64,000 nucleotides of DNA from Stenotrophomonas sp. YIM B06876 (GTDB lineage Bacteria; Pseudomonadota; Gammaproteobacteria; Xanthomonadales; Xanthomonadaceae): contig NZ_JAUJUJ010000009.1 of NCBI RefSeq assembly GCF_030711595.1, positions 1 through 64,000 of the forward strand, in the 5' to 3' direction. Position 1 is the first letter of the stretch, and every line of letters starts with the position of its first letter. A program made the position numbers and the translations under genes. Under the pieces are notes generated by a model. The model made no database searches, was not told the DNA's origin, and worked only from the letters and a program-made list of their open reading frames with translations. This document shows, piece by piece, positions 9,153-18,581 of this stretch.

Positions 9153-9349
9153 GGCGTTTCTCCATGCGTGATGCACGCAGCTCCCGTCCCTCGACAGGTG
9201 GCGGGGCCGGCGGATCCAGAGCATGGGGACGCGGTGTCGCACGGGCCGCGACGCGCGGACCGCCAGGGTCCACGTCACTACACGTGATGCACCGACCCTC
9301 TCCCCCCGGAGATTCGCGCGGCCGGCACCGCGCGGTGTGCTTCGCGCGG
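9153..9349 (-). other. 5' leader / expression platform between riboswitch and nrdA
   Basis: About 200 bp of GC-rich leader between the cobalamin aptamer and the nrdA GTG codon. It has several GC-rich inverted segments and the nrdA ribosome-binding sequence GGAGAAAC at its end. No coding sequence is supported. Whether control is by terminator or by sequestration of the ribosome site cannot be decided by eye; no hairpin with a T-run was seen, which mildly favours translational control. Confidence 0.5.
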
Positions 9350-9530
9350 CTGTCGGCAGGTCTTCGGACTCATGGGCATGAAGGTCTGGCCTCCTCCTAA
9401 CCCGCCGCTTCCCAAGGCCGGGGCGGCCTCAGTGCTGTGTGGCGGGGTCGTTCCCAATTACCGCTGCGGGGCAGTGCTGGAATGGCCCAAGCGGGCACCA
9501 CCAGCTTCCCTTTCAATCCAGTGAGTCGCT
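9350..9530 (-). promoter_or_regulatory. Cobalamin (B12) riboswitch upstream of nrdA
   Basis: Read on the minus strand, the conserved elements of the adenosylcobalamin aptamer occur in the right order: GGGAAGCTGGTG (near 9510), CACTGCCCCGCAGCGGTAA (near 9470), and the B12 box AGTCCGAAGACCTGCC (ending near 9355). The following gene in the same direction is nrdA, a B12-independent class Ia reductase. Known B12 riboswitches usually switch genes off when cobalamin is plentiful, and class Ia RNR control of this kind is described in Streptomyces. The end coordinates are approximate. Confidence 0.9.
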
Positions 9531-9692
9531 GCTCACCGGAACCGACGGGACACAAGATAGTGGGGGCAAGTGACAGGGTCAACGCCAAATGTTGTGGATT
9601 CGCGTCGCGGCCTTGAAGCGCAAGGGTTGCCCGTGTGCGGCCGTTGCCGCGCAGCCGCGCGTTGGCGCCGTCCGCGCACGGGTCGCCCGCCT

Positions 9693-9760
9693 GTAGCGCC
9701 GGGCAACGCCCGGCGGCGACCTTGCACACCGCAGCCGGCGGGGCGCTGTCCCGCGCTACG
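9693..9760. repeat. Inverted pair of GTAG-type REP palindromes
   Basis: Starts with GTAGCGCCGGGCAACGCCCGGC and ends with the reverse complement of GTAGCGCGGGACAGCGCCC, forming a head-out pair of stem-loops. This matches the GTAG-headed repetitive extragenic palindromes abundant in Stenotrophomonas. The right-hand CTAC (9756-9759) contains the zapE stop codon. Related units lie at 27832-28001. Confidence 0.8.
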
Positions 9761-10856
9761 CGAGGTGCGCGGTGCCCAGGTATTCGGCGCTCTGCATTTC
9801 GATCAGTCGCGAGGCCGTGCGCTCGAACGCGCCGGCCAGCCGGGTGCCGCTGTACAGCAGGGGCGGCACCGCCTGCGCGGTGCACACCAGGTTGACCTGG
9901 CGGTCGTACAGTTCGTCGATCAGATTGACGAAGCGGCGCGCGGCATCCTCGTTCATGCGATTGAAATGCGGGATGCCCCCGAGCAGCACGGTGTTGAACT
10001 CGTGCGCGATCTCGATGTAGTCCGACGGCCCGCGCGGGCCTTCGCACAACGCGGGAAAATCGAACCAGGCGATGCTCTTGCCGCGACCGCGCACCGCGAT
10101 CTTGCGGCCTTCGATCTGGATGTTGCCGGCGCGGGCGGGTTCGGCACCGCTCAACTCGGCCCAGCGCGAGGCCAGCCACGCGTCACCGCCCTCATCCAGC
10201 GGCGCGCGGTACACCGGCGAACGCGTCAGCGCGCGCATGCGGTAGTCCTCGGTGCCTTCGGCGTACAGCTCCACGCAGTAGTTCTGCAGCAGCGCGATCG
10301 CCGGCAGGAAGCTCTCCCGCTGCAGGCCGTGCAGATACAGGTTTTCCGGTGCGGTGTTGGAGGTGGTGACCAGGGTCACGCCTTCGGCGAACAGGCGCTC
10401 CAGCAGCCGCGCCAGCAGCATCGCATCGCCGATGTCGGTGACGAAGAATTCGTCCAGCACCAGCACCCGCAGCTTGGCGCGCCACTCCTGCGCGATCTTG
10501 GCCAGCGGGTCGCTCTGCCCCTGGTGTTCGCGCAGGCGCTCGTTGATGCCGCGCATGAAACGGTGGAAGTGGGTGCGGTACTTCTGTTCGATCGGCAAGC
10601 CGTCGTAGAACAGGTCGACCAGGAACGTCTTGCCGCGGCCGACGCCACCCCAGAAATACAGGCCTTTCACCGGCTCGGGCTTTTTCCAGAACGCCGACAG
10701 CCGGTCCAGCCAGCCGTCCTGCGCCGAATCGACCAGCGCGTCGTGGATGCGGTCCAGCTCGGCCAGCGCCGCATGCTGGGCCGGATCGTCGCGCCAATCG
10801 CCGCGCGCCACCCCGGCGGCATAGCGCAGGGTGGGGGTCGTTGCGGCCGTGCTCAC
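9756..10856 (-). CDS. zapE: Cell division protein ZapE (AFG1-like ATPase)
   Basis: AFG1/ZapE-family P-loop ATPase, 366 aa; in E. coli ZapE associates with the Z-ring during constriction. Motifs: GLYFWGGVGRGKTFLVD (Walker A), LRVLVLDEFFVTDIGDA (Walker B), TTSNTAPENLY (sensor 1 region), and the C-terminal LIDELYDRQVNLVCTAQ. The GTG start at 10856 overlaps the TGA of the upstream hydrolase gene in a GTGA arrangement, implying translational coupling. The stop codon lies inside a REP element. Length and motifs are those of a complete family member. Confidence 0.93.
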   Translation of the reverse strand: MSTAATTPTLRYAAGVARGDWRDDPAQHAALAELDRIHDALVDSAQDGWLDRLSAFWKKPEPVKGLYFWGGVGRGKTFLVDLFYDGLPIEQKYRTHFHRFMRGINERLREHQGQSDPLAKIAQEWRAKLRVLVLDEFFVTDIGDAMLLARLLERLFAEGVTLVTTSNTAPENLYLHGLQRESFLPAIALLQNYCVELYAEGTEDYRMRALTRSPVYRAPLDEGGDAWLASRWAELSGAEPARAGNIQIEGRKIAVRGRGKSIAWFDFPALCEGPRGPSDYIEIAHEFNTVLLGGIPHFNRMNEDAARRFVNLIDELYDRQVNLVCTAQAVPPLLYSGTRLAGAFERTASRLIEMQSAEYLGTAHLA

Positions 10857-11524
10857 GTGCCGTTTTCCGGCAGCCAGGGGCGCACCTCGTGCTGCAGCAC
10901 CCCGCGCAGATCGATCAGCTTGCGGTGGAAGAAGTGGCTGGTGTCGGGCATGCGCACCAGCTGCGGTGGCTGCTGCAGCGTCGCCAGCCAGTCGTAGACC
11001 GCCTGCGGATCCACCACCTCGTCGGCCTCGCCCTGGATCACCAGCCAGCGCGCTGGCGGCTGCAGATCGCCGAAGTCCCAGCTGCGACGCCCGGCCGGCG
11101 GTGCGATCGAAATCAGCGCGGCCGGCTGCACCGCCTGCGCGGCGCGCAACGCGACATACGCACCAAAGCTGAAGCCGCCCAGCCACAGCGCGTGCCCGGG
11201 CCGCTGCGCGCGCACCCAGTCCACCACGGCGCGCAGATCCTGCTGCTCGCCCTGTCCATTGTCGAAGCTGCCGGCCGACTGGCCGACGCTGCGGAAATTG
11301 AACCGCACCACGGTGATGCCGAGGTCGCGCAGCGCGCGCGCGGCCATCGTCACCACCTTGTTGTGCATGCTGCCGCCCTCGGTGGACAACGGGTGACAGA
11401 ACACCGCCACCACCGGCTGCGGGGCAACGTCGGCATCGGGCAGATCGACCGCCACTTCCAGCGGACCGGCCGGGCCGGCCAGCATCAAGGTGGCGGATTG
11501 GCCGGGAAAAGGAGGATTGTGCAT
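10853..11524 (-). CDS. Alpha/beta hydrolase (dienelactone-hydrolase-like serine hydrolase)
   Basis: 223-residue cytoplasmic alpha/beta hydrolase without a signal peptide. Landmarks: VVAVFCHPLSTEGGSMHNKVV (oxyanion strand), nucleophile elbow GGFSFGAYVAL, acid in GEADEVVDP, and the catalytic His in DTSHFFHRKL. The arrangement matches the small family often annotated as alpha/beta hydrolase next to zapE in xanthomonads. ATG 11524 is chosen over an upstream in-frame codon because the conserved part begins soon after it. It is coupled to zapE by a 4-bp overlap. Substrate unknown. Confidence 0.85.
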   Translation of the reverse strand: MHNPPFPGQSATLMLAGPAGPLEVAVDLPDADVAPQPVVAVFCHPLSTEGGSMHNKVVTMAARALRDLGITVVRFNFRSVGQSAGSFDNGQGEQQDLRAVVDWVRAQRPGHALWLGGFSFGAYVALRAAQAVQPAALISIAPPAGRRSWDFGDLQPPARWLVIQGEADEVVDPQAVYDWLATLQQPPQLVRMPDTSHFFHRKLIDLRGVLQHEVRPWLPENGT

Positions 11525-11589
11525 GGCGGCATAATACCGGCCCGGCCGCGGCACTTCATCGCCGGGCTCCTTCCTGGCGGCGGATATCG

Positions 11590-12450
11590 ATGCTTTTCCT
11601 GATCCTGAGCGTGTTGTGCAGTGTGAGCGTGGGCGTGCTGCTGAAGTGGAGCGGGCGCCGCGGAATCGATGCCGCCCAGGCCATCACCTGGAACTATCTG
11701 GCCGCCAGCGCACTGGCGTGGTGGCTGTTGCGGCCCTCGCTGGAAAGCCTGGGCACCGCGTCCACGCCGTGGCCGGCGCTGCTGACGCTGGCCGTGGTGT
11801 TGCCCGGCATTTTCGTGGTGATGGCGCGCGCATTGCGCGAGGCCGGCATCGTCCGCACCGATGCGGCGCAACGGCTGTCGCTGCTGCTGTCGCTGGCGGC
11901 GGCGTTCGCGCTGTTCGGCGAGCGTTTCCAGCTGTTGAAGCTGGCCGGGGTCGCGACCGGCCTGGTGGCCATGGCCGGGATCCTGCACAAGCCGGACACC
12001 GGCGCGGCGCAACGCGGCGCATGGCCGTGGCTGCTCGGGGTGTGGATCGGCTATGCGCTGGTGGACATCCTGCTCAAACAGGTGGCGCGCGCCGGCACAC
12101 CGTCGACCTCGGCCCTGCTGGTGAGCTTCGCGCTGGCGTTCGTGCTGATGCTGGGCTGGCAGCTGTGGCGCCATGCCCGTGGCCGCCCCCGGCTGGGGTG
12201 GCGCCCGCTGTGGACCGGGCTGGCGCTGGGCACCCTCAACTTCGGCAACATCCTGTTCTACATCCGCGCCCACCAGGCACTGCCGGACAGCCCGGCCACC
12301 GTGTTTGCCGGCATGAATATCGGCGTGGTGGCGCTGGGCACGCTGGCCGGAGTGACGCTGTTCGGTGAACGCACCAGCGTCCGCAACCGGATCGGGCTGG
12401 CGCTGGCGGTCGTGGCGATCGGACTGATCGCGCTGGGCGCACGCGGCTGA
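11590..12450 (+). CDS. EamA/DMT-superfamily transporter
   Basis: 286-residue inner-membrane protein with about ten hydrophobic helices and two EamA-like halves (first around residues 1-130, second from about 150). It begins directly with a helix (MLFLILSVLCSVSVGVLLKW), and the second half has the typical LFGERTSVRNRIGLALAVVAIGLI end. Members export small metabolites or amino acids, but the substrate here cannot be inferred. It is the only plus-strand gene of this section, divergent from the hydrolase gene by 65 bp and convergent with the nuclease gene. Confidence 0.87.
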   Translation: MLFLILSVLCSVSVGVLLKWSGRRGIDAAQAITWNYLAASALAWWLLRPSLESLGTASTPWPALLTLAVVLPGIFVVMARALREAGIVRTDAAQRLSLLLSLAAAFALFGERFQLLKLAGVATGLVAMAGILHKPDTGAAQRGAWPWLLGVWIGYALVDILLKQVARAGTPSTSALLVSFALAFVLMLGWQLWRHARGRPRLGWRPLWTGLALGTLNFGNILFYIRAHQALPDSPATVFAGMNIGVVALGTLAGVTLFGERTSVRNRIGLALAVVAIGLIALGARG

Positions 12451-12471
12451 GCCCCGGCGCCCGCGCCCGGG

Positions 12472-14193
12472 TTACAGGTCGAAACCGAGCAGCAGCGGAT
12501 CGTGGTCGGAGCTGCGCCACGGCCCGGGCACATCGCGCCCCTGGTAGCCGGCATCGTCGGCTTCATCGGCATTGGTGTGCCACTCGGCCGCACCGCGCAG
12601 CAGGCGGGCCATGCCTGGATTGAGCAGCGCGTGGTCGAGCCGTCCGCTCAGGCCGTTGTAGACATAGCTGTAGGGATGCTCGACCTTGGCCACCGCAAAC
12701 GCGTCGCGCCAGCCGTCGGCATGCAGCTGACGCACCGGGTCTTCCAGCGCGTAGGCGTTGAGGTCTCCCAGCAGCACCGCATTGCGCGCCCGGCTGCCGG
12801 TGGGGTCGCCCAGCAACCAGCGGTGCAGCAGCCGCGCCGATTCGGTGCGGGTCGCATTCCAGCAGGCCTGGCCGTCATTCTGGTCGGCGTCGGCGCCGCT
12901 GGCTTCCGAACAGCCCTTGGATTTGAAATGGTTGGCCACGACCACGAACGGCTGGCCCTTGCCGCGCCGGAACGCCTGCGCCAACGGTACCCGGCTGCGC
13001 TCGCCGAAGGGCTCTTGCTCCAGCACTGCCGGTTTGCCGACCGGGCTGACCCGCGAGCTGCGATAGATGATGCCGACCCGGATCGGGTTGGTGCCGGGGC
13101 CGTGTTTGGCATCGACAAACTTCCAGTCGCCGTGCTTGCCCTGGCCCTCATTGAGCGCCCGCACCAGCTGCGCGATCGCCGAGTCCGGGCCATAGCCGTC
13201 GTTCTCCAGCTCCATCAGCGCGGCCACGTCGGCGTTCAGGGCGCCAATGGTGGTGACCAGCTTGGCCTGCTGCGCCAGCAGCTGCGCGTAGGTTTTGGCA
13301 CCGCGCTGGGTCGGGAAGCCGCCGCCCCGGCCATCGCCGTTGAAGTAGTTCTCCAGATTGAACGCGGCGATATGCACCGAGCCGGGGACCGTCGGCGGCG
13401 CCGGGCGCTGCAGCGCCGGCAGCGGCAACGGCCGGGTCACCTGCAACCGGTACTGGCCGTCATGGCGCTGGTCGACAATGCCCTGCACCCCGACCAGCTG
13501 CATGCCGGTACGCAAGGTCGCGTCCGCTGGCAGATAGGACACGCCCGCCGGATCGCGCTGGCTGCTGCCGTCATCCAGGCGCAGGCGCCGGCGCTGGTTG
13601 TCGGCCAGCACCTGCGCATATTCCGGTGATCCCGGAATGGCCACTTCGCTGGGCTGCCAGAGGCGGCCATCGAAGGCCACGGTCAGCTCGCCAAAGCGCT
13701 GCAGCTGGTCCTGCCCGGACAGTGTCAGCGGCGCCTCGATCCGCACCTGCATGCCTTCCAGTGCTTCCCAGTCGGCCGGGATCCCGGCCAGCACCTGCAC
13801 CGGCGGCGCGGGCCGCGCCGGCAGCGGCTTGAACTCGATCGCGCGCAACACGGTCAGGCTGCCGCCCTCCCCGGCCGCTTGCTCCTGCACCGTGCCGCGG
13901 ATGCGCAGCCACTGCCCCACCGGCAACGGCTGCTCGGCGCCGGCGATGACAAACACCGCATCGGAGGTGGCCGGATCGCCGTCACCGCCATCCTGCACGA
14001 ACACCCCGCCCAGCCCGGCGCGCATATCGGCGGTGACCATCGCTTCGATCGTCACCTGCCTGCCTTCGTAGGGACTGCGTGCCGCGCTGCCCTGCACCTG
14101 TCCAACAGCCATCGGTGCGGGCTGCAACGCCCACGCCGGAAGTGCGACCGTGACCGCGATGGCCAAGGCGGGAAGAGCGGGAAAACGAGGCAT
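12472..14193 (-). CDS. ExeM/NucH-family secreted endonuclease
   Basis: 573-residue exported nuclease with signal peptide MPRFPALPALAIAVTVALPAWA. The N-terminal half has OB-fold-like segments (YEGRQVTIEAMVTADM ... GVFVQDGGDGDPATSDAVFV). The C-terminal half is an endonuclease/exonuclease/phosphatase domain: IAAFNLENYFNGDG, ALMELENDGYG (catalytic Glu), VVVANHFKSKG, LLGDLNAYALEDP and SDHDPLLLGFDL (catalytic His-Asp). This layout is that of ExeM/NucH extracellular DNases, which degrade external DNA. Two Cys in the SKGCSEASGADADQNDGQAC loop may form a disulfide. The upstream cytochrome gene is 74 bp away on the same strand. Confidence 0.9.
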   Translation of the reverse strand: MPRFPALPALAIAVTVALPAWALQPAPMAVGQVQGSAARSPYEGRQVTIEAMVTADMRAGLGGVFVQDGGDGDPATSDAVFVIAGAEQPLPVGQWLRIRGTVQEQAAGEGGSLTVLRAIEFKPLPARPAPPVQVLAGIPADWEALEGMQVRIEAPLTLSGQDQLQRFGELTVAFDGRLWQPSEVAIPGSPEYAQVLADNQRRRLRLDDGSSQRDPAGVSYLPADATLRTGMQLVGVQGIVDQRHDGQYRLQVTRPLPLPALQRPAPPTVPGSVHIAAFNLENYFNGDGRGGGFPTQRGAKTYAQLLAQQAKLVTTIGALNADVAALMELENDGYGPDSAIAQLVRALNEGQGKHGDWKFVDAKHGPGTNPIRVGIIYRSSRVSPVGKPAVLEQEPFGERSRVPLAQAFRRGKGQPFVVVANHFKSKGCSEASGADADQNDGQACWNATRTESARLLHRWLLGDPTGSRARNAVLLGDLNAYALEDPVRQLHADGWRDAFAVAKVEHPYSYVYNGLSGRLDHALLNPGMARLLRGAAEWHTNADEADDAGYQGRDVPGPWRSSDHDPLLLGFDL

Positions 14194-14267
14194 TGCACAC
14201 AACTCCGGGGATAGCGGAAACAGAAGCGCCGCCCACAGGCGGCGCCGCGAATTCGGGGAAAGAAGAC

Positions 14268-14786
14268 TTACTTCAGATTGGCCAGCATCCAGTCGACGGT
14301 GGCATGCATCTGCGCTTCGCTCAACGCCGGGTTGCCACCCTTGGGCGGCATGATGCCACCGTCCGGACCGGTGTAACCCTCGATGGCATGCTTGTAGAGC
14401 GTTGCCGTGCCCTGGGCGATGCGCTTGTCCCAGTGCGAATGGTCCAGCGTCGGCGCCATGCCGACCCCGTTGGTGTGGCAGGCGGTGCACAGGTTGTCGA
14501 AGATGACCTTGCCGTCGGTGGTGCCGCCGTAGGCAACCTGCGAAGACGCCGCCGCCAGGGCTGCCGCCTGCGCCGCCGCCTGCGCCGCGGCGCCGGTACT
14601 GCCGGCGTAGACCGCTCCTTCCGGGGCGATCCGCTGTTCGGTGCGGTGCTGGGCGGTGGGCGCGACTTCGGGCGGAATCGAGCGGTGCAGGACCACCGCA
14701 AGAATGACCAGGCCCAGCGCGACCACCATCAGGGCGGCGATCATGCTGGAAAAGCGTTTCAGGAACTCGAGGTCGTAATTCCGCAC
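14268..14786 (-). CDS. Membrane-anchored cytochrome c5-like protein
   Basis: 172 residues with one N-terminal membrane helix (MIAALMVVALGLVILAVVL), a linker rich in Ala and Gln (GAAAQAAAQAAALAAASSQ) and one periplasmic haem-c domain: CTACH attachment motif and a Met ligand in GGIMPPKGG. It is an electron carrier of the class I c5 type, likely feeding a terminal oxidase, though its partner is unknown. The start is GTG 14786 with CAGGGG upstream. A candidate promoter lies about 50 bp upstream. In xanthomonads such proteins are often highly expressed. Confidence 0.88.
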   Translation of the reverse strand: MRNYDLEFLKRFSSMIAALMVVALGLVILAVVLHRSIPPEVAPTAQHRTEQRIAPEGAVYAGSTGAAAQAAAQAAALAAASSQVAYGGTTDGKVIFDNLCTACHTNGVGMAPTLDHSHWDKRIAQGTATLYKHAIEGYTGPDGGIMPPKGGNPALSEAQMHATVDWMLANLK

Positions 14787-14832
14787 GTCTCAACACCCCT
14801 GGCAGGAAGTCGCTGACCACAGCGATCGGTCG

Positions 14833-14863
14833 AGTATAGACCAGCGTCCACCACTGACGACAA
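14833..14863 (-). promoter_or_regulatory. Candidate sigma-70 promoter for the cytochrome gene
   Basis: On the minus strand a TTGTCG -35 hexamer is followed after 19 bp by TATACT, about 46 bp ahead of the GTG start. The -10 is a near-consensus match in an otherwise GC-rich region; the spacing is long. Confidence 0.4.
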
Positions 14864-14929
14864 GGGGTCTGGCGAGGCCACTACCTGCGGCAACGCAGCA
14901 TCTGCAGGCCGCTTGCGGCGGGGGTGCAC

Positions 14930-15574
14930 TCAGCGTGCGACGCGGCCCGGACCGGTGCGCGGCGGCAGCGTGGCGCCGACCGCGCGCAGGCAAAAACCGC
15001 TGATCGCCCCGACCAGTTGCCCGCCATCACGCAGGCCTTCGCGGCTGGGTGCGGTCGGCCCCACCAGCGCCTCGGTGTAGGCGCCGACAATGCACGCCGC
15101 GGCCACGTCCAGATCCTGATCGGGCAACTCGCCGGCGGCCACGCCTTCGGCCACGATCTGCCGGAACACGTCGCCGAACAGGCGGCGGCAACGGATGCGT
15201 TCGGCATCCACCTGCGGGTCCACCGGCTCGGCGATAAACGCGTGGGCCAACCCCGGCCCGGCCATCGCCCGGCGCACGAACGAGGCGATGGCCCGTTGCA
15301 GGCGTGCCACCGCGGGCAGCGGTTCGGCCGCGATCGCGGTCAGGATGGCCAGCTCGTGTTCCACCGCGGCGGTCAGCACCTCGACGAACAGTTCCGCCTT
15401 GGACGGGAAGTGGCGGTAGATCAACCCGGTGGACACCCCGGCCTCGGCGGCCACCGCGGTCACCGAGGCGCTGCGGTAACCGCCGTCCGCCAGCAGCCGC
15501 CGGGTGGCGACCAGAATCCGCTCGCGGTTGCCCGCCAGGCGTTTTTCCATCAGTTCGGAGCGACGATAAGCCAT
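14930..15574 (-). CDS. TetR/AcrR-family regulator, probable repressor of the liu genes
   Basis: 214-residue TetR regulator. The N-terminal helix-turn-helix is clear (SVTAVAAEAGVSTGLIYRHFPSKAELF, cited here as residues about 37-63), followed by an all-helical ligand domain. It is transcribed divergently from liuA with 147 bp between, and that gap holds two overlapping inverted repeats (15588-15611). By analogy with other liu and atu clusters it should sense an acyl-CoA intermediate of leucine degradation and repress both directions; this is inference. The start is ATG 15574. Confidence 0.88.
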   Translation of the reverse strand: MAYRRSELMEKRLAGNRERILVATRRLLADGGYRSASVTAVAAEAGVSTGLIYRHFPSKAELFVEVLTAAVEHELAILTAIAAEPLPAVARLQRAIASFVRRAMAGPGLAHAFIAEPVDPQVDAERIRCRRLFGDVFRQIVAEGVAAGELPDQDLDVAAACIVGAYTEALVGPTAPSREGLRDGGQLVGAISGFCLRAVGATLPPRTGPGRVAR

Positions 15575-15587
15575 GGCCTGATTCTAG

Positions 15588-15611
15588 ATTCAATTATTGA
15601 ATTTGTATTCA
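15588..15611. promoter_or_regulatory. Overlapping inverted repeats, likely TetR operator
   Basis: Perfect repeat ATTCAAT-T-ATTGAAT at 15588-15602 overlaps TGAAT-TTGT-ATTCA at 15598-15611. Both are AT-rich in a GC-rich background and lie 14 to 37 bp ahead of the TetR start codon. The arrangement suits autoregulation and control of liuA. Confidence 0.6.
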
Positions 15612-15721
15612 CTTCTTTCCGGTTCCCCGTTAGGCTGCACCCAAACGCCCGCGCGGACGGCCCGATCCGTCACTCCTTCCCCGGTGCGCTGCCCATTCGA
15701 CCGTTGTAGCGGAGCCACCCC

Positions 15722-16885
15722 ATGCATATGCCTACCCTGAATTTCGATCTCGGCGAAGAGATCGACCTGCTGCGCGCAAGCGTGGCCCATTTCGCCGCCG
15801 CCGAAATCGCCCCGGTGGCGGCCCGCGCCGATGAGGAGAACCTGTTCCCCCATGCGCTTTGGCGCAAGTTCGGCGAGCAGGGCCTGCTCGGCATGACCGT
15901 GGAAGAGCAGTACGGCGGCACCGGCATGGGCTATCTGGCGCATGTGGTGGCGATGGAGGAGATCTCGCGCGCGTCGGGCAGCATCGGCCTGTCCTACGGG
16001 GCGCACTCGAACCTGTGCGTGAACCAGCTGCGCAAGAACGGCACCGAGGCGCAGAAGCAGCAATACCTGCCCAAGCTGTGCAGTGGCGAATATGTCGGCG
16101 CGCTGGCGATGAGCGAGCCCGGCGCCGGTTCGGACGTGGTGTCGATGAAGCTGCGCGCCGACAGACGCGGTGACCATTACCTGCTCAATGGCAACAAGAT
16201 GTGGATCACCAACGGGCCCGATGCCGACGTGCTGGTGGTCTACGCCAAGACCGACATCGACGCCGGTTCGCGCGGCATCACCGCGTTCCTGGTCGAAAAG
16301 GGCATGAAGGGCTTCTCCACCGCGCAGAAGCTGGACAAGCTGGGCATGCGCGGCTCCAACACCTGCGAGCTGGTATTCCAGGACTGCGAAGTGCCGGCGG
16401 AAAACGTGCTGGGCGCGGTTGGCGGCGGGGTCAAGGTGCTGATGTCCGGGCTGGACTACGAGCGCGTGGTGCTGTCCGGCGGCCCGCTCGGGCTGATGGC
16501 CGCCGCGCTGGATGTGGTGATGCCCTACGTGCACGAGCGCAGGCAGTTCGGCGAGGCGATCGGCACCTTCCAGCTGATCCAGGCCAAGCTGGCCGACATG
16601 TATGTCGGCCTCAACGCCTGCCGCGCCTATGTGTATGCGGTGGCTCGCGCCTGCGACCAGGGCCGCACCACGCGCCAGGACGCGGCCGGCGCGATCCTGT
16701 ATTCGGCTGAAAAGGCCACCTGGGCCGCCGGTGAGGCGATCCAGATCCTCGGCGGCAACGGCTACATCAACGACTACCCGACCGGGCGCCTGTGGCGCGA
16801 TGCCAAGCTGTATGAAATCGGCGCCGGCACCTCGGAGATCCGCCGCATGCTGATCGGCCGCGAACTGTTCCAGCGCACCAAGTAA
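15722..16885 (+). CDS. liuA: Isovaleryl-CoA dehydrogenase
   Basis: FAD-dependent acyl-CoA dehydrogenase of leucine degradation, 387 aa, oxidising isovaleryl-CoA to 3-methylcrotonyl-CoA. The key discriminator is the catalytic base: Glu247 in [11 protein letters not shown], the position special to isovaleryl-CoA dehydrogenases, while the site used by other acyl-CoA dehydrogenases is not Glu ([13 protein letters not shown]). Other signatures: [14 protein letters not shown] and KMWITNG for flavin binding, and [13 protein letters not shown]. The start ATG has GCGGAG upstream; Met3 is an alternative. First gene of liuA-liuB-liuD, 10 bp ahead of liuB. Confidence 0.95.
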   Translation: MHMPTLNFDLGEEIDLLRASVAHFAAAEIAPVAARADEENLFPHALWRKFGEQGLLGMTVEEQYGGTGMGYLAHVVAMEEISRASGSIGLSYGAHSNLCVNQLRKNGTEAQKQQYLPKLCSGEYVGALAMSEPGAGSDVVSMKLRADRRGDHYLLNGNKMWITNGPDADVLVVYAKTDIDAGSRGITAFLVEKGMKGFSTAQKLDKLGMRGSNTCELVFQDCEVPAENVLGAVGGGVKVLMSGLDYERVVLSGGPLGLMAAALDVVMPYVHERRQFGEAIGTFQLIQAKLADMYVGLNACRAYVYAVARACDQGRTTRQDAAGAILYSAEKATWAAGEAIQILGGNGYINDYPTGRLWRDAKLYEIGAGTSEIRRMLIGRELFQRTK

Positions 16886-16895
16886 GGGCCCTGCC

Positions 16896-18506
16896 ATGAC
16901 CGTACTGAGCACCCGGCTGCAACCGGGCAGCGAGACCTTCGAGGCCAACCGCACCGCGCTGCAGGCGGTGGTCGACGACCTGCGTGCCACCTTGGCGCGC
17001 ACCGCGCTGGGCGGCAGCGAAGCGGCCCGCGCCAAGCACAGCGCGCGCGGCAAACTGCTGGTGCGCGAGCGCATCGATGCGCTGCTCGATCCGGGCAGCG
17101 CCTTCCTGGAAATCGCGCCATTGGCCGCGCACGGCATGTACGGCGATCCGATTCCCGGCGCCGGCATGGTCGCCGGCATCGGCCGCGTGTCGGGGGTGGA
17201 ATGCGTGATCGTGGCCAACGATGCCACGGTCAAGGGCGGCACCTATTACCCGATGACGGTGAAAAAGCACCTGCGCGCGCAGGAAGTGGCCGAGCAGAAC
17301 CGGCTGCCGTGCATCTACCTGGTCGATTCCGGCGGTGCGTTCCTGCCACTGCAGGACGAGGTGTTCCCCGACCGCGACCATTTCGGCCGTATCTTCTACA
17401 ACCAGGCCAACCTGTCGGCACAGGGCATTGCGCAGATCGCCTGCGTGATGGGGTCGTGCACCGCTGGCGGCGCCTATGTGCCGGCGATGAGCGATGAGAC
17501 CGTGATCGTCAAGGACCAGGGCACGATCTTCCTCGCCGGGCCGCCGCTGGTGAAGGCCGCCACCGGAGAGGTGGTCAGCGCCGAGGAACTCGGCGGCGCC
17601 GACGTGCACACGCGCATTTCCGGCGTGGCCGACCACATGGCCGACAACGACCTGCAGGCGCTGGCGCGGGTCCGTGCGATCATCGCCAACCTCAACTGGC
17701 GCAAACCCGAACCGGCACTGGTGGTGCAGCCGCCGCGCGAACCGCGTTACCCGGCCCACGAACTGTACGGGGTGATTCCGGCCGACACGCGCAAACCCTA
17801 CGACGTGCGCGAGGTGATCATGCGCCTGGTGGACGACTCGCGTTTCGACGAGTTCAAGCCGCGCTACGGCACCACCCTGGTCACCGGCTTCGCCCACCTG
17901 CACGGCTACCCGGTGGGGATCATCGCCAACAACGGCATCCTGTTCTCCGAGTCCGCGCTCAAGGGCGCGCATTTCATCGAGCTGTGCACCCAGCGCGGCA
18001 TTCCGCTGGTGTTCCTGCAGAACATCACCGGCTTCATGGTGGGCCGCACCTACGAACACGGCGGCATCGCCAAGGATGGCGCCAAACTGGTGATGGCGGT
18101 GGCCTGCGCCAGGGTGCCCAAGTTCACCGTGGTGATCGGCGGCTCGTTCGGCGCCGGCAACTACGGCATGTGCGGCCGCGCCTATTCGCCCAATTTCCTG
18201 TGGATGTGGCCCAACGCCCGTATCGGTGTGATGGGCGGCGAGCAGGCCGCCAGCGTGCTGGCCACGGTCAAGCGCGACGGCATCGAGGCCAGGGGCGGGC
18301 AGTGGTCGGGCGAGGAAGAGGACAGTTTCAAGTCGCCGATCCGCGAGCAGTTCGAGCTGCAGGGCCATCCCTACTACGCCAGCGCGCGGCTGTGGGATGA
18401 CGGCGTGATCGATCCGGTCGACACCCGCCGCGTACTGGGCCTGGCGTTGTCGGCCAGCCTCAATGCGCCGGTGCGGGACACGCGGTTTGGCGTGTTCCGG
18501 ATGTGA
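16896..18506 (+). CDS. liuB: 3-Methylcrotonyl-CoA carboxylase, carboxyltransferase (beta) subunit
   Basis: 536-residue biotin-dependent carboxyltransferase subunit that moves CO2 from carboxybiotin to 3-methylcrotonyl-CoA. Features: [20 protein letters not shown] at about 68-87, the crotonase-like carboxyltransferase halves with [16 protein letters not shown] and [41 protein letters not shown] and [15 protein letters not shown]. These are diagnostic of MccB/LiuB rather than propionyl- or acetyl-CoA carboxylase. Ten bp after liuA, so in the same transcript. It is followed by a 354-bp gap where the hydratase gene liuC is often found. Confidence 0.95.
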   Translation: MTVLSTRLQPGSETFEANRTALQAVVDDLRATLARTALGGSEAARAKHSARGKLLVRERIDALLDPGSAFLEIAPLAAHGMYGDPIPGAGMVAGIGRVSGVECVIVANDATVKGGTYYPMTVKKHLRAQEVAEQNRLPCIYLVDSGGAFLPLQDEVFPDRDHFGRIFYNQANLSAQGIAQIACVMGSCTAGGAYVPAMSDETVIVKDQGTIFLAGPPLVKAATGEVVSAEELGGADVHTRISGVADHMADNDLQALARVRAIIANLNWRKPEPALVVQPPREPRYPAHELYGVIPADTRKPYDVREVIMRLVDDSRFDEFKPRYGTTLVTGFAHLHGYPVGIIANNGILFSESALKGAHFIELCTQRGIPLVFLQNITGFMVGRTYEHGGIAKDGAKLVMAVACARVPKFTVVIGGSFGAGNYGMCGRAYSPNFLWMWPNARIGVMGGEQAASVLATVKRDGIEARGGQWSGEEEDSFKSPIREQFELQGHPYYASARLWDDGVIDPVDTRRVLGLALSASLNAPVRDTRFGVFRM

Positions 18507-18581
18507 GCCGGAAGTGATTCCACCGCGCCGCGCCCACCCGGCAAGAAAAAACGCTTTCACGCTCCTGCGGAGCGCGAGTCA

